Source: Bryobacteraceae bacterium (lineage in GTDB: Bacteria; Acidobacteriota; Terriglobia; Bryobacterales; Bryobacteraceae). From it: a DNA stretch of 64,000 bases. The stretch lies in the NCBI GenBank assembly GCA_041394945.1, contig JAWKHH010000002.1, forward strand, positions 628,501-692,500. Direction: 5' to 3'. The notes beneath the pieces were generated by a model, which searched no databases, had not been told where the DNA came from, and worked only from the letters and a program-made list of their open reading frames with translations. A program made the position numbers and the translations under genes. Below, piece after piece: positions 43,930-52,677 of the stretch; position 1 is the first letter of the stretch; every line of letters begins with the position of its first letter.

Positions 43930-44703
43930 ATGAACCACTTGCGGGGGAAGGTTGTGATCGTTACGGGGGCCAGTTCCGGGCTCGGAGCCGCGGCGGCGCG
44001 GCGGATGGCGACGGAAGGAGCCAAAATCGTACTGGCGGCGCGGCGCCGCGACCTGGGAGAAGCCGTCGCGGAGGAGGTGAAGCAGCTCGGAGGTGATAGT
44101 TTGTTCATTGAAACCGACGTCACTCGACGGCCCGATGTCGAGGTAATGGTGGAGAAAACCATCACTCATTTCGGCCGATTGGACGCGGCGGTCAACAACG
44201 CCGGAATCGGCGGTCCGGCGATGACTCCCCTCGCCGATGTTGAAGAAGAGGGCTTCGATGCCGTGATGAACGTGAATCTGCGGGCGGTGTGGCTGTGCAT
44301 GAAGTACGAAATCCGCGCCATGCTCGGCGCCGGCGGCGGGTCTATCGTGAACGTCTCGTCCATTTATGGCTACAAACCGAGCGACCTGGGACACGCTCCG
44401 TACTGCGCGAGCAAGCACGCGGTGCTGGGACTGACGAAATCGGCAGCGGTGGACTATGCCGGGCAAGGGATCCGGGTGAACGCGGTGTGCCCCGGATTCA
44501 TGCATTCTGAAACGGTGGATGCGGCCGCCGAAGCGATGCCGGAGTTCGTCGCGGGGCTTGCGAAACGGCATTCGGCGATGGGCCGGCTGGGCGAGAGCGC
44601 GGAGACGGCCGAGGCGATCGCGTGGCTGTGCTCGGATGCATCGAGCTTCGTCAACGGGGCGGCGGTCCCGGTGGACGGCGGCGCGACGGGCCGTCTGTAC
44701 TGA
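43930..44703 (+). CDS. Short-chain dehydrogenase/reductase
   Basis: 257 residues from ATG 43930 (TTG 43924 possible). Classical SDR: cofactor loop TGASSGLG (12-19), NNAG near 87-90, catalytic Ser in VNVSSIYG, and Tyr158/Lys162 in PYCASKHAVLGLTKS, then AVPVDGGATG at the end. An oxidoreductase, NAD(P)H-dependent; arginines after the second strand (LAARRRD) favour NADPH. Substrate unknown. 30 bp before ispG on the same strand. Confidence 0.9.
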   Translation: MNHLRGKVVIVTGASSGLGAAAARRMATEGAKIVLAARRRDLGEAVAEEVKQLGGDSLFIETDVTRRPDVEVMVEKTITHFGRLDAAVNNAGIGGPAMTPLADVEEEGFDAVMNVNLRAVWLCMKYEIRAMLGAGGGSIVNVSSIYGYKPSDLGHAPYCASKHAVLGLTKSAAVDYAGQGIRVNAVCPGFMHSETVDAAAEAMPEFVAGLAKRHSAMGRLGESAETAEAIAWLCSDASSFVNGAAVPVDGGATGRLY

Positions 44704-44733
44704 ACCGTCCTGTTAGAATTTGTCTTAAAGCAT

Positions 44734-45969
<1,236 letters not shown>

Positions 45970-46032
45970 GGCGGGTATCTGCCTGTTACAATCGAGTCTG
46001 CCGGTAACAAGCCTGAGGAGGGTGAAAGCACG

Positions 46033-46530
46033 ATGAGCGATTCGGGAAGCGTCATGACCGCCGGCCCGGCGGAAGAGACGAACGGCGCGCCGTCCGGCGG
46101 ACTGCGGATCGTCAGCCGGGTTGTCGACTGGATCACCACGGACCCGACGGAACTGCTGAACATCACCGACCGGGTGAACGAGATCGTCCGCAAGAGCGGC
46201 ATTCGGGACGGAATCGTGCACCTGCAAAGTCTGCACACGACGACGGCCATCTTTCTGAATGAGTGGCAGGACGCGCTGCTCGAAGACGTGAAGCAATTCT
46301 TCGATGAGAAGGTGCAGAGGGACCGCTACTACCGGCACAACGATCCGGATCACTCCGACTGCGAGCGCAGCAACGCGCATTCCCACCTGCGCGGGATGCT
46401 GATGGGTCAATCGCTGAGCTTGCAGGTCCGCAATGCGCGGGTGCTGCTGGGAACCTGGCAGAGCATCATCCTGGCCGAGTTCGACGGTCCGCGGTCGCGG
46501 TCTGTCGCGGTGCAGATCACGGGGATCTGA
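46033..46530 (+). CDS. YjbQ family (UPF0047) protein
   Basis: 165 residues with an excellent GAGGAGGGTGAAAGCACG ribosome site. The YjbQ signature is seen as GIVHLQSLHTTTAIFLNEWQDALLEDV, DPDHSDCERSNAHSHLRGMLMGQS and LGTWQSIILAEFDGPRSRSV. Family members have weak thiamine-phosphate synthase-like activity in E. coli; the natural role is unclear. The first 25 residues are an unusual low-complexity extension. TACAAT lies about 40 bp upstream. Confidence 0.85.
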   Translation: MSDSGSVMTAGPAEETNGAPSGGLRIVSRVVDWITTDPTELLNITDRVNEIVRKSGIRDGIVHLQSLHTTTAIFLNEWQDALLEDVKQFFDEKVQRDRYYRHNDPDHSDCERSNAHSHLRGMLMGQSLSLQVRNARVLLGTWQSIILAEFDGPRSRSVAVQITGI

Positions 46531-46552
46531 TTCCGGCTCCGACCGGGTCGCC

Positions 46553-46993
46553 ATGCCGCGATACTTCCATATCGACGAAGCCCGCAAGCTGCTCGGGGCG
46601 GTGGACCGGCTGATAGGCCGGGCATGCCTGCTCAAGGAAGAGCACGATTCCTCGGCGCAGCAGATGCAGGCGATGCAGCAGCGCGTGGCGGAGATGGGCG
46701 GCGTGATCCTGGACCGGCGCCGGATGGCCGAACACCGGAGCCGGCGCGAGGAAGCGGCCGCCGAGTTGAAGGCGATCATCGACCAGGTCCACGAGATGGG
46801 CGTGCAGGTGAAGGACCTCGATATCGGCCTGGTCGATTTCCCGACGCTCTATCGCGACCAGGAGGTCTTGCTGTGCTGGAAGCGCGGCGAACAGGACATC
46901 GAGTACTGGCACGGGCTGGAGGAAGGGTTCCGGGGACGGAAGGCGATTGACCGTGAGTTTCTGGATAACCATCACGGCGATGCCGGTGACTGA
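46553..46993 (+). CDS. DUF2203 family protein
   Basis: 146 residues from ATG 46553. RYFHIDEARKLLGAVDRLIGRA starts the family, followed by a long coiled coil and the conserved C-terminus GVQVKDLDIGLVDFPTLY, EVLLCWKRGEQDIEYWHGLEEGFRGRK. Function unknown; cytoplasmic. It follows yjbQ by 22 bp and likely shares its mRNA. Confidence 0.8.
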   Translation: MPRYFHIDEARKLLGAVDRLIGRACLLKEEHDSSAQQMQAMQQRVAEMGGVILDRRRMAEHRSRREEAAAELKAIIDQVHEMGVQVKDLDIGLVDFPTLYRDQEVLLCWKRGEQDIEYWHGLEEGFRGRKAIDREFLDNHHGDAGD

Positions 46994-47094
46994 TTTGACA
47001 GGATTTTCCACGGACCGCTACACTACCATAGAGCGCTTGCCCGGGCGAACCCGACCGGCCGGTAGCCCAACAGGAGCCTAGCCGACCACAAAAG

Positions 47095-47688
47095 ATGCTG
47101 CTTCCCAAGGAGTTCGTCGACTACCTAGCCCGCCAGATTGTTCAGCAATTAACCCCGCACACCCTCGAAGCCGTGCAACTGGAACCGTGCATGGCGGCGG
47201 TTGGCGAAGTGATTCTCGCGGAGTTGATGATCGAAGACAAGCTGAACGACGAGGTGCGGGAGATCTTGAGCCAGTACTCCGAGTACATGCGCCGCGAGGG
47301 CGTGAGCTACCAGGAGATGTTCCGCAAGATCAAGAACACGCTGATGTCGCAGCGGAAAGTGGTGCGCGCCTCCGGGCGCGACACCGGCGATCCGATGAAG
47401 CTTTCGCGCGACAAGATTAACGACATTTCCCACAAAGTGATGGATATGGCGCGGAAGTCGCGGCTGTTCCGGGTGAAGAAATCGGTGAACGACACGCGGC
47501 TCGAGGTGGTGCGGATCATGACCGAGATCCTGCAGATCGAAGACAAAGTGGATCGGGCGGCGCGGCAGAAGATCCGGAGCCAGAAGCGCGACATTCCCGA
47601 GGGCACCGACGAGTGGGGCCTGCTGCACAAGAAGTACTACGCCGAAGAGATGAAGAAGCTCGGCATTGATGTCGCGGCGGGCGTGTAG
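47095..47688 (+). CDS. Double DUF507 protein
   Basis: 197 residues. Residues 101-195 are a typical full DUF507 protein (MKLSRDKINDISHKVMDMARKS, RQKIRSQKRDIPEGTDEWGLLHKKYYAEEMKKLGI). Residues 1-95 are a diverged second copy (MLLPKEFVDYLARQIVQQL, VGEVILAELMIEDKLNDEV). Most DUF507 proteins are about 90 residues, so this is a fused duplication. Function is unknown. A TACACT-like box and AGGAG lie upstream. Confidence 0.8.
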   Translation: MLLPKEFVDYLARQIVQQLTPHTLEAVQLEPCMAAVGEVILAELMIEDKLNDEVREILSQYSEYMRREGVSYQEMFRKIKNTLMSQRKVVRASGRDTGDPMKLSRDKINDISHKVMDMARKSRLFRVKKSVNDTRLEVVRIMTEILQIEDKVDRAARQKIRSQKRDIPEGTDEWGLLHKKYYAEEMKKLGIDVAAGV

Positions 47689-47706
47689 AAGGCGGACGGT
47701 TTTTCC

Positions 47707-49368
47707 CTACCGGATGCGGTAGACCACGTATTTTCCGTTTCGGTAGGCTGGGCTCCGCGCCGCGATGGCGTGCCTGGGGTCCAGCACGGCGTAGTCGATT
47801 CCCAGCGCGGAAAGCGCCGCCAGACGTTGCTCTGCGTGAGCCGGATCGTATTTATCGCCGCCGGCTTTTTCCCAACGATCCCACCATTCGGTGGCGAACT
47901 CCTTTAGCAAATTGACTTGGCCGCCGCTCTTCCAGTCCGTGTAGACGGTGCGGAGAGCCCAGACGCGGAAGAGGCCGGGCGTCAGGCCCCGACCGGCGTC
48001 GGGGAACTGGAAGACGGCGTCGACGGGCGTGTTGGCCTGCGCCCATGCGGCGAGTTCGTGGATCTCCGGGTGGTCGAGGTCGGGATAGTTGCGGACCTTG
48101 GCGGGCCCAGGCATGAGCCAGAACGGCAGGAGGAGTGCGGCGGCGAGTGCGGCGGCGGAAGGAGCAGGCCGGCGGATCTCGCAGCGCGCGGCGAGCCAGG
48201 CAAGCACGGCGAGGAGCAGGACGGAGAGAAAGCGGTCCCGCATGACGGCGCCGCGAAGATCGGGGAACAGGAGCAACTGCGCCTCGGCCTGCGCGGGGAT
48301 GGCGAAGGCGACGAGGAACCAGCCGATGGACTCGGCGGTTCCCCAGTTCGTTGCGGAGCGGGCGGCGCGGATGCCGGCGAGGACGGCCATCACGACGGTG
48401 AGCATCACGACGAACAGGACGGCGCGGGCGGGCTGGAACTGCGACATAAGCGACCATTTCCAGCGCTCGAGCAGGATGTAGGCGGCCGGGATGGAGATCA
48501 TCCCGTAGACGGCGAGCGCGGCGGTGAGGAAACGCAGGTTCGGCGGCAGGGAGTCTCGCACGCGGGCGAAGGCGATGGCGAGCAGAGCGGCCATCAGTTC
48601 GTAGTGCCGGAGCCAGGGGACGCCCCAGAGCGAGATCCAGTTGTAGGAGCCGCGGAGGCGCTGGAGGCGCTCGAGTTCGGCGTCGACGGTGGAGAGAAAC
48701 TCCTGGTGCTCGACGATGCCCGATTGCAGGCGGGACAGGACGAAGGTCAGGGCGGCGGCGGCGGCGATAGGCCAAAGGTCGCGAAGGCGGCCGCGGCGCC
48801 AGGCGAGAAGCAGGAGCGCGAGCAGGACAGGCGCGGTGGTAGGGGGATGGTACAGAACCGCGGCGCCGGCGGCGATGGCTCCGGCGCGCCAGCGGTCATG
48901 CAGGACGAGGCCGATCGCGAGGACGAGCAGCGGGACGGCGTAGCCGCGTGGCACCGGTTCGTATTCGAAGATGAGCACGGCGGGTCCGGCGATGGTTGCG
49001 CCGAGGCCGTAGAGGGACGCGGTTAGGAGGGCCATGCGGGTGGAGAGCCCGGCGGCGGTGGCGAGGAGGAACATCCCGATCAGGCCGCAAAAACGGGTGA
49101 GGACCTGCTGGAGCACGAGCGCGAATTGGAAGGGCTGACCGGTGATGGCGCGAATGGCGCGAGCGGTCTCGTCGTAGATGGTGAAGGCGACGTGCGGGCG
49201 AAGGGCGACAGGGTCCGAAGGGTATAGCGCCGGATCGCGCAGGTGCTCGAGGATCGGCATGTAGATCTGCGTATCCGACTGGAGAAAAGTGTGGCCGGGG
49301 AACCAGAGCCATCCGCAGATCGTGAGGATCGCCAGGACGGCTCCTGGCAGGGCGAACCGAAGTGTCAT
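47707..49368 (-). CDS. Large polytopic membrane protein (glycosyltransferase C-like)
   Basis: 553 residues from ATG 49368 with about twelve hydrophobic segments. The first periplasmic loop is acidic (PGHTFLQSDTQIYMPILEHLRDPALYP), as in GT-C glycosyltransferases, and the last 110 residues are soluble (PDLDHPEIHELAAWAQANTPVDAVFQFPD), with a later sequence about GIDYAVLDPRHA. I cannot place it in a named family with confidence. Start overlaps the stop of the TPR gene (ATGA), and it ends the operon MFS-TPR-this gene. Confidence 0.6.
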   Translation of the reverse strand: MTLRFALPGAVLAILTICGWLWFPGHTFLQSDTQIYMPILEHLRDPALYPSDPVALRPHVAFTIYDETARAIRAITGQPFQFALVLQQVLTRFCGLIGMFLLATAAGLSTRMALLTASLYGLGATIAGPAVLIFEYEPVPRGYAVPLLVLAIGLVLHDRWRAGAIAAGAAVLYHPPTTAPVLLALLLLAWRRGRLRDLWPIAAAAALTFVLSRLQSGIVEHQEFLSTVDAELERLQRLRGSYNWISLWGVPWLRHYELMAALLAIAFARVRDSLPPNLRFLTAALAVYGMISIPAAYILLERWKWSLMSQFQPARAVLFVVMLTVVMAVLAGIRAARSATNWGTAESIGWFLVAFAIPAQAEAQLLLFPDLRGAVMRDRFLSVLLLAVLAWLAARCEIRRPAPSAAALAAALLLPFWLMPGPAKVRNYPDLDHPEIHELAAWAQANTPVDAVFQFPDAGRGLTPGLFRVWALRTVYTDWKSGGQVNLLKEFATEWWDRWEKAGGDKYDPAHAEQRLAALSALGIDYAVLDPRHAIAARSPAYRNGKYVVYRIR

Positions 49369-50048
49369 TGCGCCGGCGTCTTGTCCAGTTGCTCGCGCGC
49401 CCACTTGCGGGCGGGATTGAGGGCGAGCGACCGTTCGATGGCCTTGCGGGCGTCGGCGTTGCGGCCGGCTTTGCGAAGCGCGATGCCGAGCCAGAGATGG
49501 GCTTCGGAGAGGTTGGGGTCGATTTGGATGGCCTGTTCGAAATCGCGGATGGCGAGCGGCACGCCGCCGCCGAAGGCCGGGGGCAGGTAGTAGTTGCCGA
49601 CGCCGCGGCTGAGCCAGGCGGGAGCGGAGCTCTTGTCGATTTCGATCGCCTTGCCGACCTCTTCCATGGCGCAACGGCCGTACTTCAACCCGGCCCAGAC
49701 ATTGGCCGGAATGATCTGCCCGCAGAGGGTTCCGAGGATGCGATGGTACTCGGCGTTCTTCTCGCGTAGCTTGACGGCGCGGCGGGCGGCCTCGATGCCG
49801 GTTTCAGCGGCGGAGGCGCCGAGCGCCTTGTCCTGCTTCTCGATGGCGAGTTGGGCGAGCAGCGAGTGAACGGCGGCGGATTTGTACTGCGAGTCCGGAT
49901 CGCCGGGCTGCATTTCGGCGAGGAAAGCGGCTTCCTTGGCGAGTTTTTCGAGCTTGGGGCGATCCTGCGCGTCGAGCGCCTTTTCGGCGTTCGAGCGGGG
50001 CGCCGGGGCGGCCAGCGCGGCGGCCAGGAAGATCACACCGGTAGTCAC
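49365..50048 (-). CDS. Secreted TPR protein
   Basis: 227 residues from GTG 50048, overlapping the MFS stop. A short signal (MTTGVIFLAAALAAPAPRS), then helical repeats, with clear TPRs at the C-terminus (AIRDFEQAIQIDPNLSEAHLWLGIALRKAGRNADARKAIERSLALNP). NVWAGLKYGRCAMEEVGKAIEID recalls RMD1-like TPR proteins. Partner unknown; coupled to genes on both sides by 4-bp overlaps. Confidence 0.7.
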   Translation of the reverse strand: MTTGVIFLAAALAAPAPRSNAEKALDAQDRPKLEKLAKEAAFLAEMQPGDPDSQYKSAAVHSLLAQLAIEKQDKALGASAAETGIEAARRAVKLREKNAEYHRILGTLCGQIIPANVWAGLKYGRCAMEEVGKAIEIDKSSAPAWLSRGVGNYYLPPAFGGGVPLAIRDFEQAIQIDPNLSEAHLWLGIALRKAGRNADARKAIERSLALNPARKWAREQLDKTPAQ

Positions 50049-51250
50049 AGCCTGGCCACCTTCTTCCGCACGAGCAGGAAGTAGAGCCCAAGGAATCCCA
50101 TGAGGATGCCGTTGGCGGCGACGACGAGGGGCGCGCCGAGCGATTCGACGAACTTGCCGTTGATGAGCGAGCCGAACGGCATGCCGCCGCGGAAGGCCAT
50201 GTTGTAGACGCTCATCACGCGCCCACGCATGTCATCCGGCGTGATTGCCTGCACGAGCGAACTGATCAATGCGAATACGCTCATGAGCGCGGCGCTCCCG
50301 AGGAACAGGATGACACAGCTCAGAAGGAAGTTCTTGGACATCGCGAAGCCGATCATGGAAAGGCCGACGAGGATGAGGTTGATGACGGCGGCGCGTCCCT
50401 GGTTGGCGGCGCTGCTGAAGGTGGCGACGGCGAGGGCTCCGGCGATGGCCCCGCCGCCGGCTACTTCGAGCAACAGCGTGTAGCCCTTAACGTCCCGCGC
50501 GAAGACGCTCTTGGCGAACACGGGCAGGAAAGTCATCATCGTGATGCCGAGCATGGTCATGAGGAATGCGATGACGATCAACGAGCCCATGGCGTCGCGG
50601 GCGCGGATGAATCCGAACCCCTGCTTCATGCTTTCGAGGACGGAGAGCCCGTGCGACTTGGGCTTGAACTCCACTTTGACCAGCAGCAGCGTGGTGATGA
50701 CGGCGAGGTAGGAGATGCCGTTCAGGTAGAAGCACCAGGCCGCGCCGAAGGTGGTGAGGGTGAGCAGGCCGAGCGCGGGGCCGATCATGCGGCCGAGATT
50801 GAACTGGATGGAGTTGAGGGCGATGGCGTTGGGAAGGTCTTCGGTTTTGACGAGCGACGGGATGAGGGCCTGGTAGGCGGGTCCGCCGAATGCCTGCGCG
50901 GTGCCGACGATGAAGGAGAGGATGAGGATGAATTCGATGCGGACGCTGTTCATCAGGAAGAGCGTGCCGAGGAGGACAGCGCACGACATTTGAACGATCT
51001 GGGAGCCGACGAGGATGTGCCGGCGGTCCAGACGGTCCGCGACGACGCCGCCGACCAGGGTGAAGAGGAAGATTGGGATCTGGCTGAGGAAAGCGTCGAG
51101 GCCGAGGTAGAAGGGGCTCTTGGAGATCTCGAGGACGAGCCAGTTCTGGGCGGTGGTGTGCATCCACGTCCCGACGGTGGACGTGCAGGCGCCCAGCCAC
51201 ATGAGCCGAAAGTCGGGATAGCGAAACGCTTTGAAAGTACGCTGGAGCAA
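50045..51250 (-). CDS. MFS exporter (EntS/MFS_3-like)
   Basis: 401 residues from TTG 51250 with twelve membrane segments. N-terminus TFKAFRYPDFRLMWLGACTSTVGTWMHTTAQNWLVLEIS is the typical MFS_3 opening; motif A is seen as GGVVADRLDRRHILVGSQ and a second copy as TPDDMRGRVMSVYNMAFRGGMPFG. Similar proteins export siderophores (EntS) or drugs. Substrate not known. Operon leader for the TPR and membrane-protein genes. Confidence 0.85.
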   Translation of the reverse strand: MLQRTFKAFRYPDFRLMWLGACTSTVGTWMHTTAQNWLVLEISKSPFYLGLDAFLSQIPIFLFTLVGGVVADRLDRRHILVGSQIVQMSCAVLLGTLFLMNSVRIEFILILSFIVGTAQAFGGPAYQALIPSLVKTEDLPNAIALNSIQFNLGRMIGPALGLLTLTTFGAAWCFYLNGISYLAVITTLLLVKVEFKPKSHGLSVLESMKQGFGFIRARDAMGSLIVIAFLMTMLGITMMTFLPVFAKSVFARDVKGYTLLLEVAGGGAIAGALAVATFSSAANQGRAAVINLILVGLSMIGFAMSKNFLLSCVILFLGSAALMSVFALISSLVQAITPDDMRGRVMSVYNMAFRGGMPFGSLINGKFVESLGAPLVVAANGILMGFLGLYFLLVRKKVARL

Positions 51251-51280
51251 ATGCCTGTCCGCCCGGGGCCTGCGCGCGGC

Positions 51281-51655
51281 CTAGGGCAGCGGCTGCGGGC
51301 GTTTGATGAGATGGAGAAAGTTGCCGTCGCCGTCAGCGAAGAAAACGAGGCGGTTGCCTTGGTTCTCGAACGGTTCGCCGTAAAAGTGAACGCCCAACTG
51401 GCGGAGCTTCAAATGCGCTTCGTCGAAATCGTCGACCTCAATGGCGAGGTGACGGATGCCGGGGTCCCTCAAGTTCTCCGGCTTGCGGTCGCCCTCGGAA
51501 GGAATGATCTCGAGCATGGAGCCGTTGGCGGCGCGGACGAAGTAGTTCCCGTCGTAGGAATGGTTGATGCGGAAACCGAGATACTCGACGTACCAGTTGG
51601 CGAGTTTTTCGGGGTTCGGCGAGGCGATCGCCGTGTGTTCGAGCCCTTTAAACAT
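51281..51655 (-). CDS. VOC/glyoxalase-fold protein
   Basis: 124 residues from ATG 51655. KGLEHTAIASPNPEKLANWYVEYLGFRINHS begins the first beta-alpha-beta-beta-beta unit and RHLAIEVDDFDEAHLKLRQLG the second, ending DGDGNFLHLIKRP. Metal ligands of the superfamily appear at His7, Glu near 49, His near 68 and His near 114. Enzyme activity unknown. TACAAT lies 7 nt before the ATG with no ribosome site. Confidence 0.8.
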   Translation of the reverse strand: MFKGLEHTAIASPNPEKLANWYVEYLGFRINHSYDGNYFVRAANGSMLEIIPSEGDRKPENLRDPGIRHLAIEVDDFDEAHLKLRQLGVHFYGEPFENQGNRLVFFADGDGNFLHLIKRPQPLP

Positions 51656-51662
51656 AAGCGAA

Positions 51663-51668
51663 ATTGTA
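51663..51668 (-). promoter_or_regulatory. -10 element directly before the VOC gene
   Basis: TACAAT on the minus strand, then TTCGCTT and the ATG at 51655. Seven-nucleotide spacing without a ribosome site fits a leaderless mRNA. Confidence 0.5.
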
Positions 51669-51702
51669 GCATGGGGCGGCGTTGCCGCCGGTTCGCGGAG
51701 CG

Positions 51703-52197
51703 TCAGTAAACCTGGAAGCAAAACACGGTTTGGGAGCCGGAGGGCGTGAGGCAGTATTCGCCGTTTTCGAGGTACTCGTTGGCCTCGATGCGGAACAGGC
51801 CCGGGGCAAGCTGGCGCATGGAGAGCTTCAGCGGACGGGGGCCTTTGTCCCGCTTCTTGGGGTTGGTGGGGATGACTACTTCGCGGCCGCCCTTGGCCTG
51901 ATCCACCTTATATAGCTCGAGTTTTTCCGCGGCGAGCTTCTCGGTGGCGACCAGGAAGATGGGCTCGGCGAGCGGAGTGCGGGCGGGGGAGGCGGCGCCG
52001 GAGATGATGTTGGCGACGGCGTCCTTGCGGGATTCCTCCTTGGCCTCGGTCTTCTCGGTCTCGATGAGGTTGGAGGCGTGGAGGAGGTAGGGGACATCGG
52101 GCTTGGGAGGGCGAGGGCCGTCGTACTTGTTTTGGGCGGGGAGAGAGGCGGCGACCAGCGCCGCGGCGAGGAGCGGGAGAATGATGCGTCGGGTCAT
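51703..52197 (-). CDS. Secreted protein, unknown function
   Basis: 164 residues. Signal peptide MTRRIILPLLAAALVAASLPAQ. The mature part is hydrophilic with a Lys/Glu-rich helix (TEKTEAKEESRKDAVANIISGAA) and a C-terminal beta domain (RQLAPGLFRIEANEYLENGEYCLTPSGSQTVFCF). Two cysteines near the end could pair in the periplasm. No family recognised. Confidence 0.6.
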   Translation of the reverse strand: MTRRIILPLLAAALVAASLPAQNKYDGPRPPKPDVPYLLHASNLIETEKTEAKEESRKDAVANIISGAASPARTPLAEPIFLVATEKLAAEKLELYKVDQAKGGREVVIPTNPKKRDKGPRPLKLSMRQLAPGLFRIEANEYLENGEYCLTPSGSQTVFCFQVY

Positions 52198-52281
52198 TGG
52201 CTACAACCTACACGTTCCGTTATACCGCGGAGAAGACGCGGCTGATGGGTGGGACGCGCGGCGTGTGGAGATGGTTGCGTC

Positions 52282-52677
52282 TCAGGGGGCGGCCTCGCCC
52301 GGCGCTGGAGGGGAAGTCCGCTTCAGCGTGATCGCCCGGCCGCGCTTCCCGCCACGCTGTTTGAGCTGGATGCGGTCGCCGTCGAGGGTTCCGGCCCATT
52401 CGATGTCGTGCTCCTTTTTCTTCCGCGAGACCTTGAAGCTGAAGTTCGCGCCATCGATCTTGCCCTCCTTGATCCCGGCGCCTCGTCCGCGTTTGCCGAG
52501 GCTCATCGTGCCGGCGAGGGTCGAGCCGTGGGCTTCCAGATCGAGCGTCACGGTGGATGTCCGCTTCTTGGATTGGACCTCCCCGGTCCACTTGCCGTTC
52601 AGGCCAGCTCCGACAGCGGACACCGCCAGAGCGAGGGCCGCTAACATGGAGATACACAGACTCTTCGGAATCCTCAT
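52282..52677 (-). CDS. Small secreted lipocalin-like or beta-barrel protein
   Basis: 131 residues from ATG 52677. Signal peptide ends near AVSAVGA. The mature part LNGKWTGEVQSKKRTSTVTLDLEAHGSTLAGTMSL reads as alternating beta strands; similar short acidobacterial proteins are annotated hypothetical. Strongly basic. Its ATG overlaps the proposed priA ATG in a CATG, so the two divergent genes have no spacer. Confidence 0.65.
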   Translation of the reverse strand: MRIPKSLCISMLAALALAVSAVGAGLNGKWTGEVQSKKRTSTVTLDLEAHGSTLAGTMSLGKRGRGAGIKEGKIDGANFSFKVSRKKKEHDIEWAGTLDGDRIQLKQRGGKRGRAITLKRTSPPAPGEAAP

